DNA of 50,088 nucleotides from Bacteroidales bacterium (lineage in GTDB: Bacteria; Bacteroidota; Bacteroidia; Bacteroidales; Tenuifilaceae): positions 1-50,088 of the forward strand of contig JANYLA010000076.1 of the NCBI GenBank assembly GCA_025361485.1, read 5' to 3'. Of this stretch, positions 34,501-42,335 are shown piece after piece. Each line of letters begins with the position of its first letter. Positions within the stretch are counted from its first letter, which is position 1. A program made the position numbers and the translations under genes. Below the pieces are notes generated by a model, which did no database searches, was not told the DNA's origin, and was given only the letters and a program-made list of their open reading frames with translations.

Positions 34501-34589
34501 ACGCATCCAATAACCGTTTAGCAGAATTGAATATTCGAACAAACATTCAGGAGGTTTTCTATAGGGCGATTAAAAGGGCTAAAAGGTAA
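31548..34589 (+). CDS. GH3 beta-N-acetylhexosaminidase fused to a beta-lactamase-like serine hydrolase
   Basis: The 1013-residue exported protein has a signal peptide (PLFTLFFIMTFALNQVASS). A GH3 N-terminal barrel (about 45-370) carries KHFPGHGDTDADSHLALP near 215, the NagZ-type signature with its general-acid histidine, and the nucleophile aspartate in IFTDALNMKGV near 302. A GH3 C-terminal sandwich (about 390-570) follows. The C-terminal class-C-like hydrolase (about 600-1010) has the SxxK motif in IASVTKVAATLP near 650, YSDLGFLYL near 797 and HSGFTGTM near 957. The fusion is known in Bacteroidota. It should cut N-acetylglucosaminyl linkages in peptidoglycan, plus an ester or D-amino-acid linkage, outside the inner membrane. 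The combined substrate is not known. Confidence 0.92.
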   Translation: MKVNPLFTLFFIMTFALNQVASSNNQLSTSLKIDTIKQSIWVDSLMKSLTIREKIAQSFMVSAYSNKDQKHIDDISSLVQNEKIGGLIFFQGGPIRQAKLTNYYQSLSKIPIIISIDGEWGLGMRLDSTFSYPRQMMLGAGADSNLVYQVASDMAKHFKRMGIHINYGPVVDINNNPLNPVIGSRSFGENKKMVSSFGLEYMKGLQDNGIIACAKHFPGHGDTDADSHLALPKVMHSVERLDSLELYPFSNLINGGVKGMMVAHLCVPAFEKDTSLASSISTRIIKKILIDSLGFKGLIFTDALNMKGVADFHKPAELNYLAYNAGNDFLVCPEKVKESIDYIEQQVASGNMPIEEVNRKCQKVLEAKYSVGLSVYKPIELNSLVSDLNTTTSELLKRRVIEQGITLIKGDDILPLKRLDTLKIAYLEVGKGKGQKFLDQLEMYTSITPFSINAESSLEAFDSLLISLEPYNLVIIGCHAIETRASKNYGISSQLSNFIFDLSFRKKVIVDIFGNPYSISRLMNIKSLGGLIISFDNSSICQSLSAQMIFGGIGVKGKLPVTATNSIPIGSGYINNERIRLKYSIPEELGISTIDLTGVDSIALDAIAKQITPGMQILAAKDGVVFYNKSFGSFTYSNEVPVTYKSIYDIASVTKVAATLPSIMHLFDRDSIDLQKTLNSYIALPNSSNKKSLVIKDLLLHQSGLQPWIPFYIATISTLQTGIPATSSTFSADYPYKAIDNVYISKYSTPNPLYYSTKYSFDFPLQVAENMFAREGIKDTIFKRINITELKDIGKYKYSDLGFLYLQRVVENITGKGLDCYVDQKFYQRLGMNSTSYQPLRKFDSNRIVPTEDDLIFRKQLIKGYVHDPGAAMMGGIAGHAGIFTTANDLAKLMQMYLQKGTYGSERFFSTQTVDLFTSTPKNNNGNRRALGFDKPETKEGKPSPACASASSLSFGHSGFTGTMVWADPENGLVYIFLSNRVYPDASNNRLAELNIRTNIQEVFYRAIKRAKR

Positions 34590-34598
34590 GTCTATTAG

Positions 34599-34647
34599 AG
34601 GTCAGAGACACTAGACATCAGATACAAGATAATAGACGTGAGAATTA
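34599..34647. repeat. Degenerate 7-nt tandem array of seven units
   Basis: Seven head-to-tail heptamers read AGGTCAG, AGACACT, AGACATC, AGATACA, AGATAAT, AGACGTG, AGAATTA. Every unit starts AG and six of the seven start AGA/AGG plus four variable bases, with no slip in phase over 49 nt. It lies 9 nt past the GH3 gene, facing the convergent TonB receptor gene. Confidence 0.8.
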
Positions 34648-34687
34648 AATAATAAAATACTATAACCACTATATCTAATTGTCTACT

Positions 34688-36883
34688 CTATTTTTCAAAC
34701 AAGGAGTCAAAATTTACACCAACACCAACAATATAATATCGGCTATAACCGAATGTTCCTTTCTCAAACTCATCGTTACTGCGGGTTGTAGGATACTTAA
34801 CATCAGTATTTAAGAGGTTGTGAATATGAAATGTGCAATATAAATTCTTTCTGAAAATATCATTTACTCTAATATTCAAATTAGCTAAAAAATAAGCAGG
34901 AGCTCGCTCTCCTATTCTATTGCCATCAGCTATCAGCTGAATCTCATTGCGAAGATCAGTTGGATCAAGAAGATCTCGCTTATCAGGCCGCCAGTAAGCT
35001 TCCATCGAACCAACGTAATATCCCGAAAGGGCAATTGTTGAATTCTTGTAAAACTGATAAGATAGAGTAGAGTATGCGAGTATTTTCGGAGCATATTCAA
35101 GTTCAATGTGCTCGTACCCTTTCTGCATATTCTTTGAGTATTGATAAACAAAGCTAACTGAGGCACCTAGGCTTTGAGTAACCTTTAAATCAGCGCTAAA
35201 TTCAGTACCAATCGTTCTCAACTTTCCTGAATTGGTATTAAATAGTTTCATCACCCCATTCTCTAGTTGATTCGTCCTCGAAATAAGATTAACAACATTA
35301 TTATTAAAAATGCTAAAATTGATAATCGCTTTGTCTGCAACTCTTCCTATATAATTCAATTCAAGCGTTTGCATACTAGAGGGTTTGAGCTGAGGTTTAA
35401 TAGGATCTCTTACAATATCCATATTCTCACCCATCGAGGCCTGTTTAATGGCTTTACCATACATCAATTTAAGATGATGATTCTCTGTAATATGATACAA
35501 AAATGCTGCTCGTGGAATTAGATATGGCTTTCCGTACTTGTAGGTTCCATTTGTAGCTAAATAATCGTATGCACCCAAAGGATCAAAACGAACTGCATAG
35601 TCTATAGTATATGAAGGTGTTTGCTCAACTCGCAATCCTCCTAATATTGTAGATTTTTGGCTAAATGAATAACTTGCTTGTGTAAAAGCAGCCCATGTAT
35701 ACTTTTTATTATCGCGTGATAGACCAGCATCAAGATTTACATAACCTTCACTGAGGTTCGGAGCATCAACAACAAGTTTATCGCGTAAAACCATTTGAAA
35801 ATAAGAACCAAAAGAAATATCTAATCTTTTAGTAGGTTTTAAGTTGATATTCAGCTCAGCATCTGCAGCATCAGAATAAATATCATTGAATGTATAGGCT
35901 GTTGTATCAGAGTTATGCTTATAACCCAATCGATTCCTATATGAATAATAACCAATATCAAGATTAAAAGCTAAACTATTTGATAAAACTTTGCTATACC
36001 CAACCAAGGCATTGGATGATTGTATTTCGGCTAAATGGCCATCGTTATATCCTGGGTAAAAGTCAATAACACCTCTCCTTGTATTAGTTTGAGAATAGTT
36101 AAAACGAAAATCATCAGTTTTTAAAGAGAAATCGAAATATTTTCGATTATCAGTTAACTGACCTTTTGATGATAAATCAGACGGAACTTTGGACTTTGAA
36201 GGAAATGAATCGGTCATATCAGAATATGGTCTATTTATTCCATTCGAACCATAAATCGCCGCATTAAAAGTATACTGAATCTTACTATTTCCGCCATTTA
36301 CTCGAGCAACTGTTCTATAATTACCATTATTGCCAATGCTCGCTTTTACTCCTCCACCCGTATTCTGATCGGTTACAATATTTATAGCTCCCAAAAAGGC
36401 TGAGTTACCATAAATAACGGACATTGGACCACGAATAATTTCAATCCGGTCAATCGCTTCAACCGGCACATTTATTTTGGTTAGTGGAAAGGAGTTGTAC
36501 CAATCCTCTTTCTGGTTTACGCCATTTACTAATATTACCATTGTATTGAAAGAACCGGTTGAGAAGAATCCACGAACGCCAAAATTATCAGTTCCAAACC
36601 ATAGGTAATCGTTAATCATGTACATTCCCGGAACATTACTTAATACCTCCTCCATTGTTTGCCATCCTTGTTCTTGTATGGTTTGACGGGAGATAATAAC
36701 TATACTTGAAGGAATATCAGTAACAGATTCAATCGATTTTGTTGCTGAAGAAATTTGAAGATTCATCAGCTGATCCAATGATAGATCATAAACTTTAAGA
36801 GAGTCATTATTTTGAGAGTATCCGTGTTGAAAAGCCAACATGAATAGGAAGTTTACAAATAGGGCTATTCTATAAAATCTCAT
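34688..36883 (-). CDS. TonB-dependent outer-membrane receptor
   Basis: The 731-residue protein has a signal peptide (RIALFVNFLFMLAFQHGYSQ). The plug begins LSLDQLMNLQISSATKS and runs through DIPSSIVIISRQTI, EEVLSNVPGMYM, and RIEIIRGPMSVIYGNSAFLGAINI. The beta-barrel then fills about residues 200-731 and ends in a phenylalanine-containing strand. It lacks the carboxypeptidase-like N-terminal extension of SusC, so it resembles siderophore, cobalamin or metal receptors more than polysaccharide transporters. Ligand unknown. No SusD or partner lipoprotein is adjacent, and no clear iron- or cobalamin-type regulator site was seen in the 264-bp gap to the divergent kinase gene. Confidence 0.93.
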   Translation of the reverse strand: MRFYRIALFVNFLFMLAFQHGYSQNNDSLKVYDLSLDQLMNLQISSATKSIESVTDIPSSIVIISRQTIQEQGWQTMEEVLSNVPGMYMINDYLWFGTDNFGVRGFFSTGSFNTMVILVNGVNQKEDWYNSFPLTKINVPVEAIDRIEIIRGPMSVIYGNSAFLGAINIVTDQNTGGGVKASIGNNGNYRTVARVNGGNSKIQYTFNAAIYGSNGINRPYSDMTDSFPSKSKVPSDLSSKGQLTDNRKYFDFSLKTDDFRFNYSQTNTRRGVIDFYPGYNDGHLAEIQSSNALVGYSKVLSNSLAFNLDIGYYSYRNRLGYKHNSDTTAYTFNDIYSDAADAELNINLKPTKRLDISFGSYFQMVLRDKLVVDAPNLSEGYVNLDAGLSRDNKKYTWAAFTQASYSFSQKSTILGGLRVEQTPSYTIDYAVRFDPLGAYDYLATNGTYKYGKPYLIPRAAFLYHITENHHLKLMYGKAIKQASMGENMDIVRDPIKPQLKPSSMQTLELNYIGRVADKAIINFSIFNNNVVNLISRTNQLENGVMKLFNTNSGKLRTIGTEFSADLKVTQSLGASVSFVYQYSKNMQKGYEHIELEYAPKILAYSTLSYQFYKNSTIALSGYYVGSMEAYWRPDKRDLLDPTDLRNEIQLIADGNRIGERAPAYFLANLNIRVNDIFRKNLYCTFHIHNLLNTDVKYPTTRSNDEFEKGTFGYSRYYIVGVGVNFDSLFEK

Positions 36884-37147
36884 AAAAACAAATATATTCT
36901 ATTTTTCATATTTGGTGCATATTTAAAACAAAAAAAAACTGTTACTGTATTTTTCTATTAATTAAGGTTAATATTACAAATAAGTAATTATTTTTGGTTT
37001 TTTAGTAACATTTAGTCTTTCACTTGTATTTACTGCAATTTTTCTTTACTGATAAACAAATACTTGTATGAATGGTTTATTATAGTGATCATTAGTTTTT
37101 TTCAATGATTGTTAAATTTGAAACATTTTTTTTGTATATTTTTAACC

Positions 37148-39514
37148 ATGAATAAATACTTAAATACTCTCCATAGATTAGCGGTTCGATTGCCTGTATT
37201 ACTTCTATTGATCATCTCCTTCAATTCATATTCTCAAGAATTTTCTGACGAAAAAATAAAAACTGCAATTACCTTTCAATTCGCTCAAAATATTGTTTGG
37301 CCAAACGAATCTCAATTGGATACTTTCAGGATTATGGTTTTAACCGATAATCTAGATTTAATTAGTGAATTTAAAGAAATCTCAAAGGCTAAAAAAATAA
37401 AAGACAGAACAATATCTATTTACCGAATTGGCCAAAACACGAAGTTCCGAAGCATTAAAACAAACATACTCTACATAGACAGAAAGTATAATGAAATTTT
37501 AACCCAAATCTTTACAAATCTTTACCAAAAGCCTGTATTAATAATAACCGAAAATTTTAACCTTGATGAGTATAAAATGATTAATTTCATTTACTTAGAT
37601 AGTGAGAAGAGAAAAATAAGCTACGAGGTAAATAAAAATTCAATAGAACAGGATCATAACCTATCCATTCTTCCAAAACTTCTTCTTCTTGGAGGTTCTC
37701 GACTTGATGTAGCAAATCTTTATCAGAAGCAAGAGGAAAAATTAAAGGATGTTCAAGAAAAGTCCGAAAAACAAAGAGTAATTTTAGAATCCCAAAATAA
37801 TGAGATCGAAAAACAGAAGCTCGATATTCAATCTCAAAGCAATGATATCAAGAGACAACAGAATGAGATTGACCTTCAAAAAAGAAATCTCGATACCCTA
37901 TTTAATGAGATTCGTAGGCAACAGCATGAAGTGAATAACAACTTAGCTGTTATTAATACCAATCGAATAGAAATTGTAAAACAGCAAAAAACAATCACAT
38001 CTCAGGTTCAAGAGATGAACCAATGGAACCAAATCCTCGCTCAACAAAAAGAGGAAATTCAAAATCAAAAGGATAAAATCAAGAATCAAGTGGAGTCCTT
38101 ATCATCGAAAGAGAAAAAAATTCAAACTCAAAATAATCTATTAATATTCTCCATTTCATCAATCGTACTCGCCGTTTGCTTAATATTTTTTATTCTTATT
38201 GGATATTTTAGTAAGAAAAAAACAAATAAAAAATTAGAAGAGAAAAACATAGCCATCGAAAAGCAGGAACAAGAAATTCAACTGCAAGCATTACAGATTG
38301 AGGCTACCAATAAAGAGTTAGAATTACAAAACCATTACCTAGAAGAAACGGTTCGAGTTCGAACAGAGGAGTATCGGATTGCTAAGGAAAAAGCAGAAGA
38401 AGCCGATAAACTCAAATCGGCTTTCCTTGCAAATATGTCACACGAAATTAGGACTCCCCTAAATGCAATTGTTGGTTTTTCTCAAATCCTATCAAAACAA
38501 GAAGATATAAGTGATGAAATAAAAAGTTACTTCGATATTATCTTAGAAAGTTCACACGACCTTTTAAGGTTGATTAATGATATTATTGATATTGCAAAAA
38601 TTGAATCGGGGCAGATTCAATTTAATATGACTGATTACGATCTTTACAGCGAGTTAGAATCTATTAGCCACCTGTTCTCTGAGCAATTAGGGTTAGATTC
38701 CAACAAAGAAAAAGTAGAAATAGAATTCTCTCCAGATTACAGCTATCAAAATCTAATAGTAAAGGTTGACCCCTACAGGTTGAAACAAATTATTAATAAT
38801 CTACTTAGCAATGCTGCTAAATTTACTCACGTTGGTAGTATTGAGTTCGGGTATAAGGTTAAGGATCAAATAATAGAATTCTTTGTTAAAGATACTGGTA
38901 TCGGAATTCCTGCTGAATTTCATGGAAACTTATTCCAACGCTTTGTAAAAATAGATCAAAGCGATCAACGATTATATTCTGGAACAGGCTTAGGACTTGT
39001 CATTTCAAAAAATCTAGTTGAGATGCATGGTGGTAAAATTTGGTTTGATTCAACTCCAAATGTAGGTACGCAATTCTACTTCACAATCCCATTAATTCCA
39101 GGAGAATTAACGAAAGAGAAGATTATAAATGTTGTTAATAAAGTATCATTCAATAATAAAACCGTATTGATTTGTGAAGATGACGAAAACTCAAGGGATC
39201 TTCTGGGTTTATTACTTAAGAAGATGAATATTAACACCATTTCTTCGAGCGATGGCATTGAAGCGATTGAACTGTTTAAGAAAAACCCTAACATCGACTT
39301 AGTTCTACTCGATATTCAAATGCCACGATTAAATGGATATAAGACACTTACTGAGCTCCGAAAACTATCGGTTAAAAGAATTCCTATCATAGCACAATCT
39401 GCCTTTGCAATGACCCATGAGATAGAAAAAATCATGGATTCAGGATTTGACGATTATATCTCAAAACCAATTATTCAGGAGGAGCTCGAAAATATTCTCT
39501 CGAAAAGAATGTAA
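37148..39514 (+). CDS. YfiR-domain hybrid histidine kinase
   Basis: The 788-residue protein starts at ATG 37148, because an upstream ATG-less extension would put residues ahead of the signal peptide (LPVLLLLIISFNSYSQ). A periplasmic YfiR/DUF4154 domain (about 30-180; ITFQFAQNIVWP and LLLGGSRLDVANLY) is followed by a long glutamine-rich coiled coil (about 190-330). A membrane span (about 332-355) and a second coiled coil come next. The cytosolic part has HisKA (FLANMSHEIRTPLNA, phospho-histidine near 434), HATPase (SGTGLGLVISKNLVEMHGG) and a receiver domain (LLDIQMPRLNGYK, aspartate near 720). It would sense a periplasmic or redox cue and transfer phosphate internally. The output partner is not encoded here. 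Confidence 0.9.
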   Translation: MNKYLNTLHRLAVRLPVLLLLIISFNSYSQEFSDEKIKTAITFQFAQNIVWPNESQLDTFRIMVLTDNLDLISEFKEISKAKKIKDRTISIYRIGQNTKFRSIKTNILYIDRKYNEILTQIFTNLYQKPVLIITENFNLDEYKMINFIYLDSEKRKISYEVNKNSIEQDHNLSILPKLLLLGGSRLDVANLYQKQEEKLKDVQEKSEKQRVILESQNNEIEKQKLDIQSQSNDIKRQQNEIDLQKRNLDTLFNEIRRQQHEVNNNLAVINTNRIEIVKQQKTITSQVQEMNQWNQILAQQKEEIQNQKDKIKNQVESLSSKEKKIQTQNNLLIFSISSIVLAVCLIFFILIGYFSKKKTNKKLEEKNIAIEKQEQEIQLQALQIEATNKELELQNHYLEETVRVRTEEYRIAKEKAEEADKLKSAFLANMSHEIRTPLNAIVGFSQILSKQEDISDEIKSYFDIILESSHDLLRLINDIIDIAKIESGQIQFNMTDYDLYSELESISHLFSEQLGLDSNKEKVEIEFSPDYSYQNLIVKVDPYRLKQIINNLLSNAAKFTHVGSIEFGYKVKDQIIEFFVKDTGIGIPAEFHGNLFQRFVKIDQSDQRLYSGTGLGLVISKNLVEMHGGKIWFDSTPNVGTQFYFTIPLIPGELTKEKIINVVNKVSFNNKTVLICEDDENSRDLLGLLLKKMNINTISSSDGIEAIELFKKNPNIDLVLLDIQMPRLNGYKTLTELRKLSVKRIPIIAQSAFAMTHEIEKIMDSGFDDYISKPIIQEELENILSKRM

Positions 39515-39538
39515 CCCACTTTTGAAATATTGGGGCTA

Positions 39539-40441
39539 TTACATGCCCGATCTTGGGTGAAATCGAAGAATTGTATCCCTTAAAAATTCCTTATCGAGGT
39601 GTGTATATATCTCGGTAGTTTGTATTGATTCATGCCCTAACATTTCCTGAACAGCCCGCAAATCAGCTCCGCCCTCAACCAAATGTGTTGCAAATGAATG
39701 CCGAAAAGTATGCGGGCTAATACTCTTCTTAATTCCTGCAAGCTTTGCATGTTTCTTAATGATCGTAAAAACCATTTCGCGGGTCAATTTACTTCCACGG
39801 CGGTTTAAGAAAACTATATTCTCCGAATCCCTGTTGATATTAGATGACACGCTATTTCTGTAGGTAATATAAAAATTTATCTCCTTAATGGCTTTTTCTC
39901 CAATTGGAACGAGGCGTTCCTTGTTCCCCTTCCCTAATACTTTAACAAATCCCTGCTCAAAGAAAAGGTCGGTCAACTTAAGGTTCACCAATTCTGATAC
40001 TCTTAATCCGCAACTATATAGGGTTTCAACCATTGTTTTGTTTCTCTGACCCTCGGGTTTACTCAAATCAATGGAGGCCTCAATATCATCAATCTCTTTA
40101 ATGGATAGTATATCAGGTAGTTTGCGACCTATTTTAGGTCCTTCAATCAGCTCAGTTGGATCATTATCAATAACCTCCTCAATCATCAAGTATTTAAAGA
40201 ATCCACGAATTCCTGAAAGAATTCGAGCTTGAGTTCGTTTATTCAGCCCCGATTCATCAACATGATTAAGGAATTCTTGAATCTGTTTCATTGTTATGTT
40301 CTCAGGTTCAACACCAATGCTATCGGCATAAACCATAAACATCACAACATCGTGCTTATATGCTGAAACGGAATTACCCGATAAGGATTTCTCTACCCGA
40401 ATAAAATTGATATAATCGTCGATTGCTGCTTTCCAACCCAT
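39539..40441 (-). CDS. xerD: Site-specific tyrosine recombinase XerD
   Basis: The 300-residue protein has an N-terminal SAM-like core-binding domain (about 1-90) and a catalytic domain with the RKHRHY set: Arg in YSCGLRVSELVNL, Lys in VLGKGNKERLVP, His-x-x-Arg in SPHTFRHSFATHL, His in EMLGHESIQTTEIYTHLD and the nucleophile Tyr in the same segment. It matches XerD in length and motif form. XerD with XerC resolves chromosome dimers at dif, directed by FtsK. No dif-like site is evident in the window. It is separated from pyk by a heptamer-array intergenic region. Confidence 0.93.
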   Translation of the reverse strand: MGWKAAIDDYINFIRVEKSLSGNSVSAYKHDVVMFMVYADSIGVEPENITMKQIQEFLNHVDESGLNKRTQARILSGIRGFFKYLMIEEVIDNDPTELIEGPKIGRKLPDILSIKEIDDIEASIDLSKPEGQRNKTMVETLYSCGLRVSELVNLKLTDLFFEQGFVKVLGKGNKERLVPIGEKAIKEINFYITYRNSVSSNINRDSENIVFLNRRGSKLTREMVFTIIKKHAKLAGIKKSISPHTFRHSFATHLVEGGADLRAVQEMLGHESIQTTEIYTHLDKEFLRDTILRFHPRSGM

Positions 40442-40492
40442 CTTTATCTTGGATATCAGTTTAATTATTTTATGTCAAAAGTATAAAAAAGA

Positions 40493-40686
40493 AGTCAGGG
40501 AAATATAGAAGTCAGAGAATTAAAAGAAGTTAGAGAAGTCATAGAAGATATAAGTCGGAAGACGAAGACAGAATTTATGTCTTTCAACCTCTCATATCTC
40601 ACCTCTTACCTCTCAAGTTTCACTTACCAAATGTCGCTTATCGCTTTTCACTTATGCTTTTCGCTTTTCGCTTAACACTTATCTTT
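40493..40686. repeat. Long degenerate 7-nt-period array between xerD and pyk
   Basis: The purine-rich left part begins AGTCAGG, GAAATAT, AGAAGTC, AGAGAAT (from 40493). A pyrimidine-rich middle reads TCATATC, TCACCTC, TTACCTC, TCAAGTT, TCACTTA (40592-40626). The right part reads TGTCGCT, TATCGCT, TTTCACT, one 6-mer, TTTCGCT, TTTCGCT, TAACACT, TATCTTT (40632-40686). Purine units precede pyrimidine units, so a long imperfect hairpin is possible. The array ends at the -7 element of pyk. No coding frame fits it. Function unknown. Confidence 0.75.
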
Positions 40687-40693
40687 ATCTTTT

Positions 40694-40701
40694 TATCTTT
40701 G
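40694..40701 (+). promoter_or_regulatory. -7 element of pyk
   Basis: TATCTTTG is the same octamer as in the yebC promoter, and lies 21 bp before the ATG at 40723. The -33 position falls inside the heptamer array and has no clear TTTG. Confidence 0.6.
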
Positions 40702-40722
40702 CATATCAAATCAAACTAGATT

Positions 40723-42135
40723 ATGCTTAAGAAAACTAAAATTGTTGCAACAATATCCGATAGACGGTGTGACGTTGAATTCATCCAAAAGCTTTACGAT
40801 GCGGGGATGAACGTGGTTAGACTGAATACCGCACATCAAAATTTAGAACAGGCAAAAATGGTTATTGAGAATGTTCGTAAGGTTTCTGATAAGATTGCAC
40901 TACTTGTCGATACTAAAGGTCCAGAGATTAGAACATCCTCGTTTGGCGAAGAAATTTCAGTTGCAAAGGGAGATATTATTAAGCTAAAGGGCGATCCTAT
41001 TGGCGAATCAAAGGGAGATACCTTATACTTATCCTATCCAAATATTGTTAACGAAGTCCCAACGGACAGTTGCATTCTAATCGACGATGGGGATATTGAG
41101 CTTAAGGTGATTGAAAAAAATACAGATTCATTGATCTGCGAGGTTCACAATCATGGCATAATAAAACAACGTAAGAGCATTAATATTCCAAATGTTCATA
41201 TCAACCTCCCATCTTTGACCGAAAAGGATATTGAGTTCGTAAAATTTGCCATCGATAATAAGCTCGATTTTATTGCTCATAGCTTTGTTCGCAAAAAAGA
41301 GGATGTTATGGAGATTAAGCAGATTCTAGGAGACCACAATAGTTCGATTAAGATTATTGCAAAAATTGAGAATCAGCAAGGGGTTGACAATATTGATGAG
41401 ATTCTTGACCATACCTACGGTGTTATGGTTGCTCGAGGTGATTTAGGGATTGAAATTGCTGCCGAAAAAATTCCAACCATTCAACGTCGGATTGTTAGAA
41501 AATGTATTGAAAGTAAAAAGCCTGTAATCATAGCAACGCAAATGCTACATACCATGATTGAGCATCCTAGGCCAACTCGAGCCGAGATAAGCGATATAGC
41601 GAATGCAATCTATCAACGGGTTGATGCAATCATGCTTAGCGGCGAAACTGCTTATGGTGAATATCCTGTTGAGGCTGTAAACATTATGTCTCGAGTGGCT
41701 CAAGAGGTTGAAGTAAACCTAGAACCAGACCCAAAACAAAAATTGGTTAGAATTAATAACGAGATAACTGCAACTTTGGCTCGTTCGGCCGTTCGTGCAT
41801 GCAATAATCTTCCTATCAAAGCCATTATTGTCGATACCATCTCAGGACGTACAGGGCGTTATCTTGCAGCATTTAGAGGCAAGATACCTGTTTACGCCAT
41901 GTGCTACAAGTCGCAGGTGATGAGGCATCTTGCTTTATCCTATGGTATCTCGGCTGAATACATGTTACCCCAATCAACCAGAGATAATTTTCTAACCGAT
42001 TCTATCTCAATTATGGTGGAGCGCGGTAAACTAAATCCCGATGATTTAGTGCTAATCATTGGCGGTAGCTTTGGCCCTTGGGACGGTGCATCATTTATGG
42101 AAATTAGCCAAGTGAAGAATTTGGTCAGAAAATAG
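40723..42135 (+). CDS. pyk: Pyruvate kinase
   Basis: The 470-residue cytosolic enzyme has all main signatures: KKTKIVATISD, MNVVRLNTAHQ, LLVDTKGPEIRTS, the catalytic lysine in IIAKIENQQGVDN, MVARGDLGIEIA, and IIATQMLHTMIEHPRPTRAE. The C-terminal allosteric domain is present (VDTISGRTGRYLAAFRGK). It makes ATP and pyruvate from phosphoenolpyruvate and ADP, the last step of glycolysis. A strong -7 element lies 21 bp upstream. A heptamer array starts right at its stop codon. Confidence 0.97.
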   Translation: MLKKTKIVATISDRRCDVEFIQKLYDAGMNVVRLNTAHQNLEQAKMVIENVRKVSDKIALLVDTKGPEIRTSSFGEEISVAKGDIIKLKGDPIGESKGDTLYLSYPNIVNEVPTDSCILIDDGDIELKVIEKNTDSLICEVHNHGIIKQRKSINIPNVHINLPSLTEKDIEFVKFAIDNKLDFIAHSFVRKKEDVMEIKQILGDHNSSIKIIAKIENQQGVDNIDEILDHTYGVMVARGDLGIEIAAEKIPTIQRRIVRKCIESKKPVIIATQMLHTMIEHPRPTRAEISDIANAIYQRVDAIMLSGETAYGEYPVEAVNIMSRVAQEVEVNLEPDPKQKLVRINNEITATLARSAVRACNNLPIKAIIVDTISGRTGRYLAAFRGKIPVYAMCYKSQVMRHLALSYGISAEYMLPQSTRDNFLTDSISIMVERGKLNPDDLVLIIGGSFGPWDGASFMEISQVKNLVRK

Positions 42136-42175
42136 TTGACATCTATTAGTTGACAGTTCGCAGTTGTTAGTTGAC
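42134..42175. repeat. 7-nt tandem array after pyk
   Basis: Six heptamers in phase: AGTTGAC, ATCTATT, AGTTGAC, AGTTCGC, AGTTGTT, AGTTGAC. The first overlaps the pyk stop codon by 2 nt. AGTTGAC appears three times here and twice in the array at 2440-2474, 40 kb away. Confidence 0.8.
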
Positions 42176-42210
42176 TGATTTGAGAGTAAATCTTAGTGCT
42201 TTCTTAGTTT

Positions 42211-42253
42211 CTTAGTGCCTTGGTGGCTAAAAAAAGATTTGCCACTAAGCCGC
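42211..42253. repeat. Imperfect hairpin of CTTAGTG/GCAAAG words
   Basis: CTTAGTGCCTTGGTGGC (42211-42227) faces GCCACTAAGCCGC (42241-42253) across a 13-nt A-rich loop and pairs with a few mismatches. The word style resembles the CTTTGTGCC/GGCACAAAG dispersed repeats common in environmental bacteria. It lies between pyk and the TPR gene. Confidence 0.55.
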
Positions 42254-42335
42254 AAAGTCACAAAGAGTCGCAAAAATAAATTGCGACGCAAAATTAAACT
42301 ACAGCCAGCTATAATAATATGAAATTGAATAATAA

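Noticed and set aside
34688-36883. SusC-type polysaccharide transporter
   Set aside because: The receptor lacks the N-terminal carboxypeptidase-like extension, and there is no SusD gene beside it.
37070-37147. TGATCA-centred palindrome near 37086 as a kinase operator
   Set aside because: It is short, AT-rich and unlike the other sites; no spacing to a promoter could be shown.
39539-40441. Integrase of a mobile element
   Set aside because: Sequence form and length match chromosomal XerD, and there are no attachment sites or phage genes nearby.
40493-40686. CRISPR array
   Set aside because: The period is 7 nt and the units vary; there are no 25-40 nt repeats, no spacers and no cas genes.
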